A DNA stretch of 60,345 nucleotides from Flagellimonas flava (GTDB lineage Bacteria > Bacteroidota > Bacteroidia > Flavobacteriales > Flavobacteriaceae). The position numbers and the translations under genes were made by a program. The first letter of the stretch is position 1; each line of letters begins with the position of its first letter. The notes beneath the pieces were generated by a model, which was not told where the DNA came from, searched no databases, and saw only the letters and a list, made by a program, of their open reading frames with translations. The stretch lies in assembly GCF_900129665.1 (NCBI RefSeq), contig NZ_FQWL01000011.1:1-60345 (forward strand). The letters run 5' to 3'. Of this stretch, positions 1-8,981 are shown piece by piece.

Positions 1-717
1 GACCTGTCCATTGAGTTGAGAATTGACGACGGAACTGACGGGGATTTGTTGAGCACCTTGAGAATCTTCAGAGAGTTTGTTGATAGAACTATTGAGGATG
101 GCGATCCTGACCTTTCAGAAGCTGAAGCTGAATTGATCAGCTATGACATTTCCAGCTTGGAGCTTGTTGAGGAAACTGATGATGATGGTGAGGTGACCAA
201 CTCCTACAGAAGGGTAGAGTTCACTCGTACACTTGCTGAATTGTTGGGCGGTGCCTTGACATTCGGTGATCTAGGTGTCAACGACGAATTTAACTTGCGT
301 GTTGAGATCGAAACTGCCGACGGCAGGATCATCACAACCAACGCTCCCGGTACAGAGAACTTTATTCAAGTTATCGTATTGGATTGTACTTTGTTGAATG
401 CAGATGCACCATTCCCAGGTGAATATACCATCAACTTCTTCGATAGCTTCGGAGACGGATGGGATGGGGCTAAGATCACTGTTTCCATTGATGGTGGTTC
501 TGCTCAAGAGTATACTATAGGCTCCGGGACTTCCGGTTCTGCCAAGTTCACTGTTCCAGAAGGGGCAACTTCCTTGGACGTTGAGTACGTTCCTGGAGCG
601 TTCGAGTCTGAGCACTCTTATAACATTGCAGATCCAAATGGTAACCAAGCTGCAGTTGACGATGGTGGTGCCCTAGGTCCAGTTGTTGGACCTATTGGAA
701 TCGCGGTTTGTGAATAA
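1..717 (+). CDS. C-terminal part of a surface protein (5' end outside window)
   Basis: The reading frame is open from base 1, so the true start lies upstream; the TTG at 16 is only an internal codon. The visible 238 residues are acidic and beta-rich. The last ~100 residues hold a glycine/aspartate-rich block (FFDSFGDGWDGAKITV), a type seen in extracellular Bacteroidota proteins, and end in a cysteine. The N-terminal visible part resembles flavobacterial lipoproteins encoded beside SusC/SusD-type outer-membrane systems, but that is memory of the style, not a recognised family. A strong terminator follows, so this is probably the last gene of its transcript. Function not known; secretion or surface location is inferred from composition only. 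Confidence 0.7.
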   Translation, partial: DLSIELRIDDGTDGDLLSTLRIFREFVDRTIEDGDPDLSEAEAELISYDISSLELVEETDDDGEVTNSYRRVEFTRTLAELLGGALTFGDLGVNDEFNLRVEIETADGRIITTNAPGTENFIQVIVLDCTLLNADAPFPGEYTINFFDSFGDGWDGAKITVSIDGGSAQEYTIGSGTSGSAKFTVPEGATSLDVEYVPGAFESEHSYNIADPNGNQAAVDDGGALGPVVGPIGIAVCE

Positions 718-736
718 TACACTAAATCAGCATATG

Positions 737-768
737 AAAAGGGCACCCATTTGGATGCCCTTTTTTTT
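737..768 (+). terminator. Rho-independent terminator after the surface-protein gene
   Basis: GGGCACCC and GGATGCCC form an 8-bp stem with one mismatch around an ATTT loop, followed by eight T. It lies 20 bases after the stop codon of the upstream gene. Confidence 0.88.
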
Positions 769-959
769 GGAATGAAAACAATCAATCTTGGATATTTGAT
801 GTCTTCTCAATTAAATCACATTTTGAATCCTGAAGTTATGCAATGATCAGGTGAGACTTGTAGCTAAATCGATACCCTCAATTTCTTGAAAACTATTAAT
901 TAGGACATTATAAATTATTTATTAAATTCAGATTTCAGATATTAAAATTATGATGTTAA

Positions 960-1730
960 ATGAACACCTTGACCTATAGTTCATATAACCCCAAAAATCT
1001 TATTAGGTATATAGAAAGCTACAATATTTATTGCATTAGTGAGGATAGTGAGCATATGCTCATACCAAACGGTCGCATGCAATTATTGTTTCAGTTGGGA
1101 GCTGCTGTAGATCATTCAACATCTTTTACCAAGGGTTGGGAAATAAGGCCAAATTGTTTTATCGCTGGCCCTTATACCAAAGGATATAGAATCAAGGTTT
1201 CGAGAGATTCAACATTGTTATCTGTTGTATTTAGACCTGGCAAGTATAAAAGTTTTTTTAAAAATTCAATTGATGATTTTACGGATCAGTTGTATGAACC
1301 AGAGATAGTTTGGAAAAAAACGGTTAATGAAGTTTACGATCAATTATCTCATAATAACTCAAATCAAGAAAAATGCAGTTTGGTCGAAAACTTTCTGACA
1401 TCAATATTGCGACCAGATGAACCTTCTCCAATCGAATCCGCAGTGGAATCTATTATTCAGAATAGAGGAATTGTCAATATCGCTAACATATCTTCTTCTT
1501 CAGGCCTAAGTTATTCCCAGTTCAGAAAAAGGTTTAAAAAAGAAATAGGGCTGAGTCCTAAGAATTTTCAAAAAATTACAAGAGTCAATTCTTTGAATGA
1601 ATTCAAAACTATACATAGAGATATTTCACTTACAAGATTGGCTTATGAATTTAATTATTCAGACCAATCCCATTTTAATAAGGACTTTAAATCAATCTGC
1701 GGATTAACTCCAAAGACCTACTTCAAATAG
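960..1730 (+). CDS. AraC-family transcriptional regulator with DUF6597-like sensor domain
   Basis: A soluble 256-residue regulator. Residues ~15-125 resemble the DUF6597 N-terminal domain (for example LIPNGRMQLLFQLG and FIAGPYTKGYRI), which is common in Bacteroidota AraC proteins. Residues ~155-256 form the AraC double helix-turn-helix: first helix pair around IANISSSSGLSYSQFRKRFKK, second around LTRLAYEFNYSDQSHFNKDFK, ending in the family signature GLTPKTY. It stands alone, 229 bases before a lipoprotein gene in the same direction that it might control. Family assignment is secure; ligand and targets are unknown. Confidence 0.9.
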   Translation: MNTLTYSSYNPKNLIRYIESYNIYCISEDSEHMLIPNGRMQLLFQLGAAVDHSTSFTKGWEIRPNCFIAGPYTKGYRIKVSRDSTLLSVVFRPGKYKSFFKNSIDDFTDQLYEPEIVWKKTVNEVYDQLSHNNSNQEKCSLVENFLTSILRPDEPSPIESAVESIIQNRGIVNIANISSSSGLSYSQFRKRFKKEIGLSPKNFQKITRVNSLNEFKTIHRDISLTRLAYEFNYSDQSHFNKDFKSICGLTPKTYFK

Positions 1731-1846
1731 TGAGTGATTTTTACAATTTTTATTAAAACAAGCAAATTATTTTTGACCTATATACTTAATAAAGAGATGA
1801 TTGCAACTTAGTCTTAAATCTCTTTAAAAAAGAAAATACTCGGGTC

Positions 1847-2464
1847 ATGAAAATACTATGGGTTATAAGTGCTGTTCTTATTTTATCGACAAGCTGTACC
1901 ACTCAAGGTAAGGAGAAAACAGCCGAAACTGCAGGTTTAAATCATATGACAAAAGATTATGGGAGCTTGGGTAAAGATGCCCCCAAAGAAACTGAGCAGT
2001 GGGGACAACTCGCGGGTGAATGGGAATGTATTTCAAAAGATTTGGATAGAAGAGACAAAGAAAACCCTCAGTGGTATTCCAATCGAGCTACTTGGCAATG
2101 GGAATATGTATTGGGCGGGCACGCCGTACTGAATAGGTATTGGCAAGAAGACAATTCTCCCAATCCGGTAACAAAGGATTTTTTTGCCACAGGTATTTTC
2201 ATATTTAATCCGAAAACCAGTTTATGGGAGGCTGTCGTTTTAAATACCAGAGCTCACAGAATATCTTCTAAATTTCAGGCATCATTCAAGGATGGCAAGA
2301 TTGAAATGCACGATGGTTCTGGTACATGGCTCGTTACTTTTTTCAATATAAAAAAGAATTCTTTCGATTGGAAATATGAAGTTTTAAAAGAAGATGGGGG
2401 TTGGAAATCAATAAGTGAGATAAGTGCAAAAAGAAAACACAAAATAGGAGAATTCAATATCTAA
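1847..2464 (+). CDS. Lipoprotein, DUF1579-like
   Basis: The N-terminus is a lipoprotein signal ending in LSTSC, so export and lipidation at about Cys17 are predicted. The mature part resembles DUF1579-type proteins: a GEWECISK motif near residue 62, alternating beta strands rich in Trp, and a C-terminal strand reporting on conversion of a residual signal. Such folds are lipocalin-like and may bind hydrophobic ligands, but no function is established. A second protein of similar style is encoded at 5985-6539. The next gene begins 19 bases later, so the two may be co-transcribed. Confidence 0.7.
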   Translation: MKILWVISAVLILSTSCTTQGKEKTAETAGLNHMTKDYGSLGKDAPKETEQWGQLAGEWECISKDLDRRDKENPQWYSNRATWQWEYVLGGHAVLNRYWQEDNSPNPVTKDFFATGIFIFNPKTSLWEAVVLNTRAHRISSKFQASFKDGKIEMHDGSGTWLVTFFNIKKNSFDWKYEVLKEDGGWKSISEISAKRKHKIGEFNI

Positions 2465-2483
2465 CCTGTTGAATGTATTAAAA

Positions 2484-3134
2484 ATGACCAATTCGATCAA
2501 GACTAAAATAAAACGAGTTCCTAAAAATGCAGTATATGAACTTGAAAGAATAAATGACATTATTGATAATAACTTCATTTGTCATGTAGGTTTTATCCAT
2601 AATTCATCACCTGTTGTTATTCCCACGATGTATGGACGAAAGGAAAATTTCATTTTCATTCATGGAGCATCAGTCAGCAGATTAATTAAGAACCTAGAGA
2701 AGGGAGTAGAAATTTGTATTGCCATAACAAAAGTAAAAGCCCTTGTTTTGGCTAGATCAGCATTTAATCACACCCTAAATTATGAGTCTGTGGTGTTTTT
2801 TGGAAAAGGGAATCTAGTAGCTGAATCTGATAAACTTGGCAGTTTAAAAGTAATCTCGGATCATGTTCTAAAGCATAGATGGGAAGAGGTGAGAATGCCA
2901 AACCAAAAAGAGTTAAAAGCAACAAAAGTTATCAGAATTGAAATTGATGAATCATCTGCAAAAGTGCGTTCTGGAGATCCCCAGGACAGCAAAAGTGACT
3001 ATAGTTTAGATGTATGGGCGGGGGTGCTGCCAATTTCCAACAATTTTGAAGCACCTATAGCAGATGCTCAACTAAAAAAGAATATTGGACTGCCAAAAAG
3101 TATTGAAATACTATTTGGCAATGGGAAACAGTAA
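2484..3134 (+). CDS. Pyridoxamine 5'-phosphate oxidase-like flavoprotein
   Basis: The 216-residue product matches the split-barrel flavin-binding family that includes NimA-type proteins (Pyridox_ox_2). Visible markers are ICHVGFIHNSSPVVIPTMYG, the IHGASVSRL segment with the helix after it, and SVVFFGKG. These proteins usually bind FMN or a related cofactor, but the substrate of this one cannot be read from sequence. I chose the ATG at 2484; an in-frame TTG at 2469 is less likely. The C-terminus around residues 170-185 (DVWAGVLP) is typical of the family. Confidence 0.82.
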   Translation: MTNSIKTKIKRVPKNAVYELERINDIIDNNFICHVGFIHNSSPVVIPTMYGRKENFIFIHGASVSRLIKNLEKGVEICIAITKVKALVLARSAFNHTLNYESVVFFGKGNLVAESDKLGSLKVISDHVLKHRWEEVRMPNQKELKATKVIRIEIDESSAKVRSGDPQDSKSDYSLDVWAGVLPISNNFEAPIADAQLKKNIGLPKSIEILFGNGKQ

Positions 3135-3214
3135 AATGAATCAAGAATTCAGAAAACAAACTTTTGGTCAAATGTTTTCCATACATCCATAATTATCATA
3201 TTAAAACAATAATC

Positions 3215-3394
3215 ATGGAAATGCGTAAAGTTTGCGAAAAGTGCTTCATTTCATTGGAATTGGATAGCAAGGCCTATATCTGTAGTTATGAATGCACTTA
3301 TTGTGAAAGGTGTAGTCTTAACATGGATTGTATTTGCCCTGTATGTTCAGGGGAGTTGGTTGCGAGACCTAGAAGAGTTACATCTCTAAAATGA
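3215..3394 (+). CDS. DUF1272 zinc-ribbon-like small protein
   Basis: A 59-residue protein beginning MEMRKVCEKC. It has four CxxC-like pairs (CEKC, CSYEC, CERC, CPVC) and ends with GELVARPRR, which is the DUF1272 pattern. The cysteines probably bind zinc. The frame is open upstream to 3164, but family length and the ATG at 3215 favour this start. It follows the flavin-binding protein gene by 80 bases. Function unknown. Confidence 0.85.
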   Translation: MEMRKVCEKCFISLELDSKAYICSYECTYCERCSLNMDCICPVCSGELVARPRRVTSLK

Positions 3395-3609
3395 TCGGAA
3401 GTGATACCTATTCCTAGTTTAACATATCTATCGGGAAATTCTCTTTTTAAATTCAAAACCAGATTCATAAAGATCCATTGTAATATGTGCATAGATTTAT
3501 CGCTAATATGGGACCCTCCTTGATTGAAATCTCAATTTAGGTTATGGCATAATTTAGATATGATGCCAAAGTATTCAAACTTCCAGCCTACTAATGTAAA
3601 CTAATCAGG

Positions 3610-4371
3610 ATGAATTTTATCAAATGGACAGAAACGAGAACTATTGCTAAAACCATTATTTCGATCTATGTATTCTCGTTTCTTATAGCATGCCAAGAAA
3701 GTCCGCAAAAGGAAAATGTCCCGATACACAAAAAGGTATTACCAGGGCATGAAGATATTGATTTACATAAAATCAAATTATATTCTTCAAAATACTTTAA
3801 ACCTTTTGGTGAAATGACCTATGATTTAAACAAGGTCAAATTTGATGATAAACAATTGTTACAATTGAATATTGGATTCGAGGTAAGAGGCAGTCAGTCA
3901 CCAGATACAGTATTCTTTGATTTGAAAACCCTAGCATTCGTTAAAAGATCTTTCAAGAATAGTTTCTCTAAGTATACTGGGAAATTGATGTTTAAAAACA
4001 ACAAATTAACAGGGGCTCTAGAACCTTATACTGATGACTCGGATTTAAAAGAAAGTCTTCAATTTGATAAGCAATTCTCTCATGGTTTATTTGAGCCTGC
4101 TATGCTGAGTTATCTTCTAGGCTCTTTACCACTGCAAATTGGTTATTCCGCTTCTCTTCCGATGCTGGATTTAAACAATGGAGGTTCAATAGTTTGGGCC
4201 AATATAGAAGTTGTCGAAAAGAAGAAGATCAAGGTAAAAGGGGAATGGTACGATACTTGGAAAATAATTTCCGATGGTAGTAGAAATAAGATTTTTTGGA
4301 TAGACGTTGCAGATAACAAACTTGTTAAAATGAAGAACGAGGGGGTTTGGTTTCAATGGAAACTAGAATAG
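3610..4371 (+). CDS. Putative lipoprotein of unknown function
   Basis: The first ~28 residues form a signal with a lipobox-like FLIAC, predicting a lipoprotein. The mature part is beta-rich, about 225 residues, and contains segments such as LNIGFEVRGSQSP and DGSRNKIFWIDVADNKLVKM. These recall DUF3108-type secreted beta proteins, where the last motif describes an ester- or lipid-binding barrel, but I do not recognise it firmly. It lies 101 bases before a membrane-anchored AraC regulator in the same direction. Confidence 0.6.
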   Translation: MNFIKWTETRTIAKTIISIYVFSFLIACQESPQKENVPIHKKVLPGHEDIDLHKIKLYSSKYFKPFGEMTYDLNKVKFDDKQLLQLNIGFEVRGSQSPDTVFFDLKTLAFVKRSFKNSFSKYTGKLMFKNNKLTGALEPYTDDSDLKESLQFDKQFSHGLFEPAMLSYLLGSLPLQIGYSASLPMLDLNNGGSIVWANIEVVEKKKIKVKGEWYDTWKIISDGSRNKIFWIDVADNKLVKMKNEGVWFQWKLE

Positions 4372-4472
4372 CATCGATACTGTTATCCGTTTTAATAGAT
4401 TAGGGTTAATCAGGTATTCGTTAGTATGAGTAATGTCCTTTCCCTAGGCAGACGTGCTTTAAGCAAGGAAAT

Positions 4473-5558
4473 ATGTGGGAGATTATAGTAGGATCATTAT
4501 CCGTCCAATCTTTTTTTGTTGGGGTTTTATTTCTTATTAAAAGAACTGGTGACAAAGTAGCCAATAGGATATGGGCGCTATTTCTTTTCCTGCTTTCATA
4601 CCATATTATTTATAACACTATGTACTGGGTTGGGGTAGATTCGAACTGGTTCAAAAAGCTCGATTTGTTCTACATGGTTCCTATGGCATTATATGGGCCA
4701 CTCTTTTACATGTATGTAAGTAGAGTATTAACAGGTAAAAGACTTCCATATAAGGAATACATATTTCATTTTTTACCTGTGTTTTTTGTTATTGTTTTTT
4801 TTGGGAAATATTTCTTCTTACCACTAGAATTTAGGGGAGAGGCAGTGGAAAATGAAAGTTTTTTCGTGATTCAACCTTGCGATTATTATGGAGTTTTATG
4901 CCTGCATATTTTGGTTTATGCATTAATTGTTTCGGCAAAGAGATGGAGGGAAAAACATAAAGGCAACTCAACCTGGCTTTTTGCGATAACGGTAAGTTTC
5001 ATCCTTTTCTCAGTGACGTTGGTGGTTTATTATTTGCTAGTAATTAACGAAAATTTAGAGCTTGAAGAGGACTACATCATTAATATTAGTATGGGCTTAT
5101 TTGCATTAATCACAACTTATTTTGGACATATTTCGCCTGAAACATTTCAAGATAAGACATTCAAACAAGTATTGGGTTTTAAGAAGTATCAAAATACTGG
5201 TTTGTCAAAAGGAATGTCTTTAGAATATAAAAAAAAGCTAGTCCGTTTAATCGAGAATGACAAGTTATATTTAGACAGTGAACTGAGACTGGATGATTTG
5301 GCCAATAGGCTTGGAGCATCGAGGAACCATACATCCCAAATCATAAATGAACATTTCCATATGGGGTTTAATGACTTCATCAATAGCCATAGAATTCAAG
5401 AGGCAAAAAACATGCTTGATAAGAATAACGAAAATAACAAAATCATTGAAATCGCCTACAGGTCAGGTTTCAACAATAAGGTGTCTTTTTACAAAGCATT
5501 TAGAAAATTTATTGGAATGACTCCAGGGGAATATTTGGACATTTCCAAAATTGTCTAA
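4473..5558 (+). CDS. Membrane-anchored AraC-family regulator
   Basis: The first ~215 residues contain about seven hydrophobic segments, and the last ~100 residues are an AraC helix-turn-helix domain: first unit around LRLDDLANRLGASRNHTSQI, second around IIEIAYRSGFNNKVSFYKAF, ending MTPGEYL. This architecture is common in Flavobacteriaceae. The membrane half probably senses an envelope or membrane signal and places the DNA-binding domain at the inner membrane, though that is inference. Two more of the same type are encoded at 7053 and 11361. Confidence 0.9.
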   Translation: MWEIIVGSLSVQSFFVGVLFLIKRTGDKVANRIWALFLFLLSYHIIYNTMYWVGVDSNWFKKLDLFYMVPMALYGPLFYMYVSRVLTGKRLPYKEYIFHFLPVFFVIVFFGKYFFLPLEFRGEAVENESFFVIQPCDYYGVLCLHILVYALIVSAKRWREKHKGNSTWLFAITVSFILFSVTLVVYYLLVINENLELEEDYIINISMGLFALITTYFGHISPETFQDKTFKQVLGFKKYQNTGLSKGMSLEYKKKLVRLIENDKLYLDSELRLDDLANRLGASRNHTSQIINEHFHMGFNDFINSHRIQEAKNMLDKNNENNKIIEIAYRSGFNNKVSFYKAFRKFIGMTPGEYLDISKIV

Positions 5559-5642
5559 TCAAATCTTGATTGCAATTTGTCACTTTAACATTCCTTACAA
5601 TTTTCTCAGTATGAGAATTCGTTCAAATTGAAATATTTTCAC

Positions 5643-5670
5643 ATTTGATGATTCAAGAATTGAATCAAAT
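5643..5670. repeat. Imperfect inverted repeat
   Basis: ATTTGAT-GATTCAA and TTGAATCAAAT form an imperfect hairpin with a GAA loop and a 3-base bulge. It lies 85 bases after the AraC gene and has no T tract, so it could be a weak terminator or a protein-binding site. Confidence 0.35.
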
Positions 5671-5732
5671 ATGATGTTTTCGCAAGACCACTTGACTCTA
5701 GAATATAGTAAATGGTAAATTAAAAAACATAT

Positions 5733-5882
5733 TTATTGAACATCAGCATTGCTACTCAAGAATTCCTTCGGCGTAATTTTCAAATACTGAAATTCTGAGA
5801 AATTTTTTCTGAAAAAATCTATTTCAAAAATCTTTGAGCTGATATAGCAAATGAACTGTGCAGCAATTGTAAGAATAGAAAA
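5733..5882 (-). pseudogene. Relic of an AraC-family regulator, C-terminal end only
   Basis: On the minus strand these bases encode 49 residues matching the end of an AraC DNA-binding domain: TIAAQ, then YISSKIFEIDFFRKNF, then the ITPKEFL signature, and a normal stop. A stop codon (bases 5883-5885) closes the frame upstream, and no start or first helix-turn-helix is present. The expected glycine of the second helix (AxxxGY) is replaced, consistent with loss of selection. It is wedged in a 426-base gap between two genes on the other strand. Too short to have been noticed by a length-limited gene search. Confidence 0.78.
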
Positions 5883-5984
5883 TTATTATTCCATGCCAAC
5901 AGTATATAAAGGTATCTTCTTACGAAGATTTACGCTTTTGCTGTTTTTAAATTTTACCTTTCAAAGGTTAAAATAGCGATTGAC

Positions 5985-6539
5985 ATGTTGTTAACAAAAA
6001 AGCAAACTTTCGTTCTTTTTATATTACTGTTGAGCTTAAATCTATATTCTCAGACGAAGAAAACGAATAGCTTGAATGAGCAAAAAAAACCTTCAACTCT
6101 ATATGCAAATTACGACTTTTGGATAGGAGATTGGGATGTTTCATGGAAGGAAAAAAATGGTGATAAAGGGAAGGGAAGAAATACAATTACCAAGATTTTA
6201 AATGGAAACGCCCTTCAAGAGAAATTCATTGTAACGGATGGAGCAGGAATCGGATTTAAAGGTCAAAGCATATCATATATAGAAAAATCCACTAACCAAT
6301 GGAAACAGTTATGGGTCGATAATAGAGGAATTAGCTATGAGTTTTTTGGCGATTTCCAAAACGGGGACCCCAAATTTTGTACCAAGTCGATAGAACGAAA
6401 TGGAAAAACGATTTTCTACAGAATGGTTTTTAAAAATATTTCAGAGAATACTCTTATTTGGGATTGGGAAAAATCCATTGAAAACCAGCAGTCATGGGAG
6501 TTAATCTGGCGCATTAATTATAATCGTATTGAGCTCTGA
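5985..6539 (+). CDS. Secreted DUF1579-like protein
   Basis: A 184-residue protein with a signal peptide (hydrophobic FVLFILLLSLNLYSQ, probable cleavage after SQ). The mature part starts with YDFWIGDWDVSWKEK, the usual opening of DUF1579-like lipocalin folds, followed by Trp-rich strands and ending WELIWRINYNR. It resembles in style the lipoprotein at 1847-2464. A role in binding a small hydrophobic ligand is possible; nothing in the sequence shows it. Confidence 0.75.
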   Translation: MLLTKKQTFVLFILLLSLNLYSQTKKTNSLNEQKKPSTLYANYDFWIGDWDVSWKEKNGDKGKGRNTITKILNGNALQEKFIVTDGAGIGFKGQSISYIEKSTNQWKQLWVDNRGISYEFFGDFQNGDPKFCTKSIERNGKTIFYRMVFKNISENTLIWDWEKSIENQQSWELIWRINYNRIEL

Positions 6540-7052
6540 TTTTGCCAATATACCCTGGAATATAAAAACATTTTCTATAAAGTTCGATTGATATGATGTT
6601 CGTAGGCTGTCAGTTAAGTATATATAGTTTTGTTCTATACTTTTTGTTTAAATGACTCATCCGACCGACCGTTGATTGTTGATTTTTTAAAATTGTTATG
6701 GAGCGATTCGTACGACTCGTAGAGGTAAATATTCTCGAATATGGAAAAAGACTTTCATTTAACACTTAATAAAACCTTGATGTAGGAAAGTTTCCATGGA
6801 AGAACTTTTTGCTTGTATATAAACTAATATTGGAGACTGTTTGGGGCGTGCACTTGTTAATACACTTTTAGTCCTACCCAACCTAATCAACCTATTAACG
6901 CACATGAATTCGAAATCAAAGATAATATTAAGTAGTCCCTAAATTTTGGTTTTAACTTGTTTTTCAGGAGAAAAATAAGAGCTACTTAATCATCCTTTTA
7001 CTTGCTTGAACCATTTGGTATATTGGATATATGAAACCATTTTAAACTATCA
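6540..7052. other. 513-base intergenic region, no gene seen
   Basis: AT-rich. I read it in six frames and found no credible start, family motif or relic. It includes a CGTACG palindrome near 6709 and a repeated CCGA run at 6661, neither of which forms a recognisable site. It presumably holds the promoter of the regulator at 7053. Confidence 0.5.
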
Positions 7053-8177
7053 ATGTTATTCGATTGGAAATGTGTGTTACTGCTTCTAGGAGCTGGAAAT
7101 TGTATTATTATTGGTTTGATTTTACTTTTTGGAAACACAAGCCATGTCAGTAAATTTTTGGGTCTACTCACTACCTTCTTTGGATTCCATTTTGCCGAAT
7201 ATGGGGTGTTTGGGAGTGAAAAATCATTTGATATCCTGGCATCAATTTTCGCTTACAGATATCCTTTCCGGCTTTTAATGGGGCCTTTGATTCTTCTTTT
7301 TGCCCAAAGAGCATTGAACCACAGAAAAAAAAATTTACTTAACTCTTTAAATTTTATAGCTCCAGCACTGTCATTGGTTTTTTTATTTCCTTTTTTTCGG
7401 TTAGATGTATCGGAGAAAAGCTTGATTCTTAGAAATTTTAGGCCATTCACTGGAGATTATTATTCTATGCTTTTTTCCATTTTATGGATACTTTCTCTGG
7501 TATCATTATTTGTATATTCTTTGATAAGTCTAAAGAAGATAGGCGAGTATAACAAGCAGAATTTGAACAGATCTATTGCCGAAAACGAATTTGTATTATT
7601 AATATCTAAACAAGTGTTAGTTCTATGTATATTGGTGCTGGGTGGATATATTATCTGCCTTTTTTTAAGATTTACGGGTATATTTCATTCGTCACCATTG
7701 TATTATGTTCTATCGATTATCTTAACAGGACATTTGGTTTTCTGCAGTGCTAAGGTTGTAGCTGCAAGTGTTCTAAGTAAGACAAGTTTCCTCCTTTCTA
7801 AAAAGGGAAAAATCAATAGCCCAAATAACAGAGCTTTTGAAAGATTAGCGGAAAAAAATATCAAAATGTATCTTCTGGAAAAAGAATGTTATCTAAATTC
7901 AAATTATTCAATTGATCATCTTGCGATAGAATTAGAAATCAACAGGGCTACCCTTTCAGCGTACATTAACAATACATATGGCACAAGCTTTCCAAACCTT
8001 ATAAATCTGCTGAGAATTGAACATTCGAAAACGTTGTTATGGACAACCGACCTGAAAATTTTAGCGGTAGCTTTAGATTCGGGTTTTTCAAACAAAACAA
8101 ACTTTCACCGAGTTTTTAAGAGTCAGGTTGGCACAACCCCAAACAAGTTCCGTCTTCGAAAAGATAAATTTAAGTAA
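7053..8177 (+). CDS. Membrane-anchored AraC-family regulator
   Basis: 374 residues: about seven hydrophobic segments in residues 1-235, then a basic linker (LLSKKGKINSPNN), then an AraC helix-turn-helix domain. The DNA-binding units are around IDHLAIELEINRATLSAYIN and LAVALDSGFSNKTNFHRVFK, ending GTTPNKF. It is followed after 90 bases by a small secreted protein in the same direction. Same architecture as the genes at 4473 and 11361, but sequence divergence suggests old paralogs rather than a recent copy. Confidence 0.9.
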   Translation: MLFDWKCVLLLLGAGNCIIIGLILLFGNTSHVSKFLGLLTTFFGFHFAEYGVFGSEKSFDILASIFAYRYPFRLLMGPLILLFAQRALNHRKKNLLNSLNFIAPALSLVFLFPFFRLDVSEKSLILRNFRPFTGDYYSMLFSILWILSLVSLFVYSLISLKKIGEYNKQNLNRSIAENEFVLLISKQVLVLCILVLGGYIICLFLRFTGIFHSSPLYYVLSIILTGHLVFCSAKVVAASVLSKTSFLLSKKGKINSPNNRAFERLAEKNIKMYLLEKECYLNSNYSIDHLAIELEINRATLSAYINNTYGTSFPNLINLLRIEHSKTLLWTTDLKILAVALDSGFSNKTNFHRVFKSQVGTTPNKFRLRKDKFK

Positions 8178-8267
8178 CAATTTGTAAAGATGTTACTCCA
8201 ATTAGGACAGAAACGCATCTTTCTTTCTACTTCTTTATGTTCTTTTGACTTATAAAATATTTAAGAC

Positions 8268-8981
8268 ATGGTTTTTAGAAGAATACTCATACTTATTACC
8301 TCGATTAGTTTGGTAGGTTTGAACGCCCAAACCAATGATTTTGAAAAACGTTTGGAAGAAAGTTATAACCTTTATACTAACGGCGAACATATAACAGATT
8401 GGTTGGATGGTATTGAATCACTTGAAAAATTGGGGAATGAATTTTCAAGTAAAACCTTAGCCAATTACTGGGCCAGTTATTTTTACACCCAGGTAGCCAG
8501 GGCCTTGGTCAATGCCAAAGAAGTACCTAAAGAGATAAATACGAAATACTTACTTGATAAATCTCAAGGGAATTTGGATCTGGTACGTAGCAGAATTGAT
8601 GGGTCATCTTCCGTCAAACCATCAGACATCCATGCACTGCAATATTTAATTTATAGTTTTAGAAATGGGACCTCTAAGGATGATTTAATGAAAAAGAAGT
8701 TTTCGGATAAAGCTGAAGAAGAACTTAAGAAGGCAATTTCTTTGAACCCCAACAATCCTTTATGTGATGTTATTATTGCGACAAACCTTATTAAGAAACA
8801 AGACCTTGAATCAGTTTTTGCAGGAAGAATTTTATTGATAAATGCTAAAAATAAATTTGATCAAAGTATGGAACCAAAATTTCTTACCACTAATTGGAAT
8901 GAAGAGTGGATTAAATTTTGGTTGGCCGGAGCAAATAAAGGGGTTAAATTCTTAACGAATCCCAAGCAAGTTAAATCTTAA
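8268..8981 (+). CDS. Secreted helical protein, TPR-like, unknown function
   Basis: 237 residues with a signal peptide ending in LNAQ. The mature region is helical, with segments spaced like tetratricopeptide repeats (SYNLYTNGEHITDW; AEEELKKAISLNPNNPLCDV, where the last carries the AxxLxPxNP pattern). I do not recognise a named family. It lies directly after a membrane-anchored AraC gene, and that pairing may be regulatory. Confidence 0.6.
   Translation: MVFRRILILITSISLVGLNAQTNDFEKRLEESYNLYTNGEHITDWLDGIESLEKLGNEFSSKTLANYWASYFYTQVARALVNAKEVPKEINTKYLLDKSQGNLDLVRSRIDGSSSVKPSDIHALQYLIYSFRNGTSKDDLMKKKFSDKAEEELKKAISLNPNNPLCDVIIATNLIKKQDLESVFAGRILLINAKNKFDQSMEPKFLTTNWNEEWIKFWLAGANKGVKFLTNPKQVKS

Noticed and set aside
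16..717. TTG at base 16 as the true start of the first gene
   Set aside because: The frame is open to base 1 and no signal peptide follows; the gene continues outside the window.
3298..3492. 64-residue minus-strand frame overlapping the DUF1272 gene
   Set aside because: The part outside the DUF1272 gene (residues ~1-33) looks vaguely protein-like, but half of the frame is antisense and no family matched. A relic is possible but unsupported.
6540..7052. Possible relic gene around 6650-6720 (a start-like ATG followed by CCGACCGACCG)
   Set aside because: It is closed by a stop within ~30 codons and no protein family pattern emerges in any frame.
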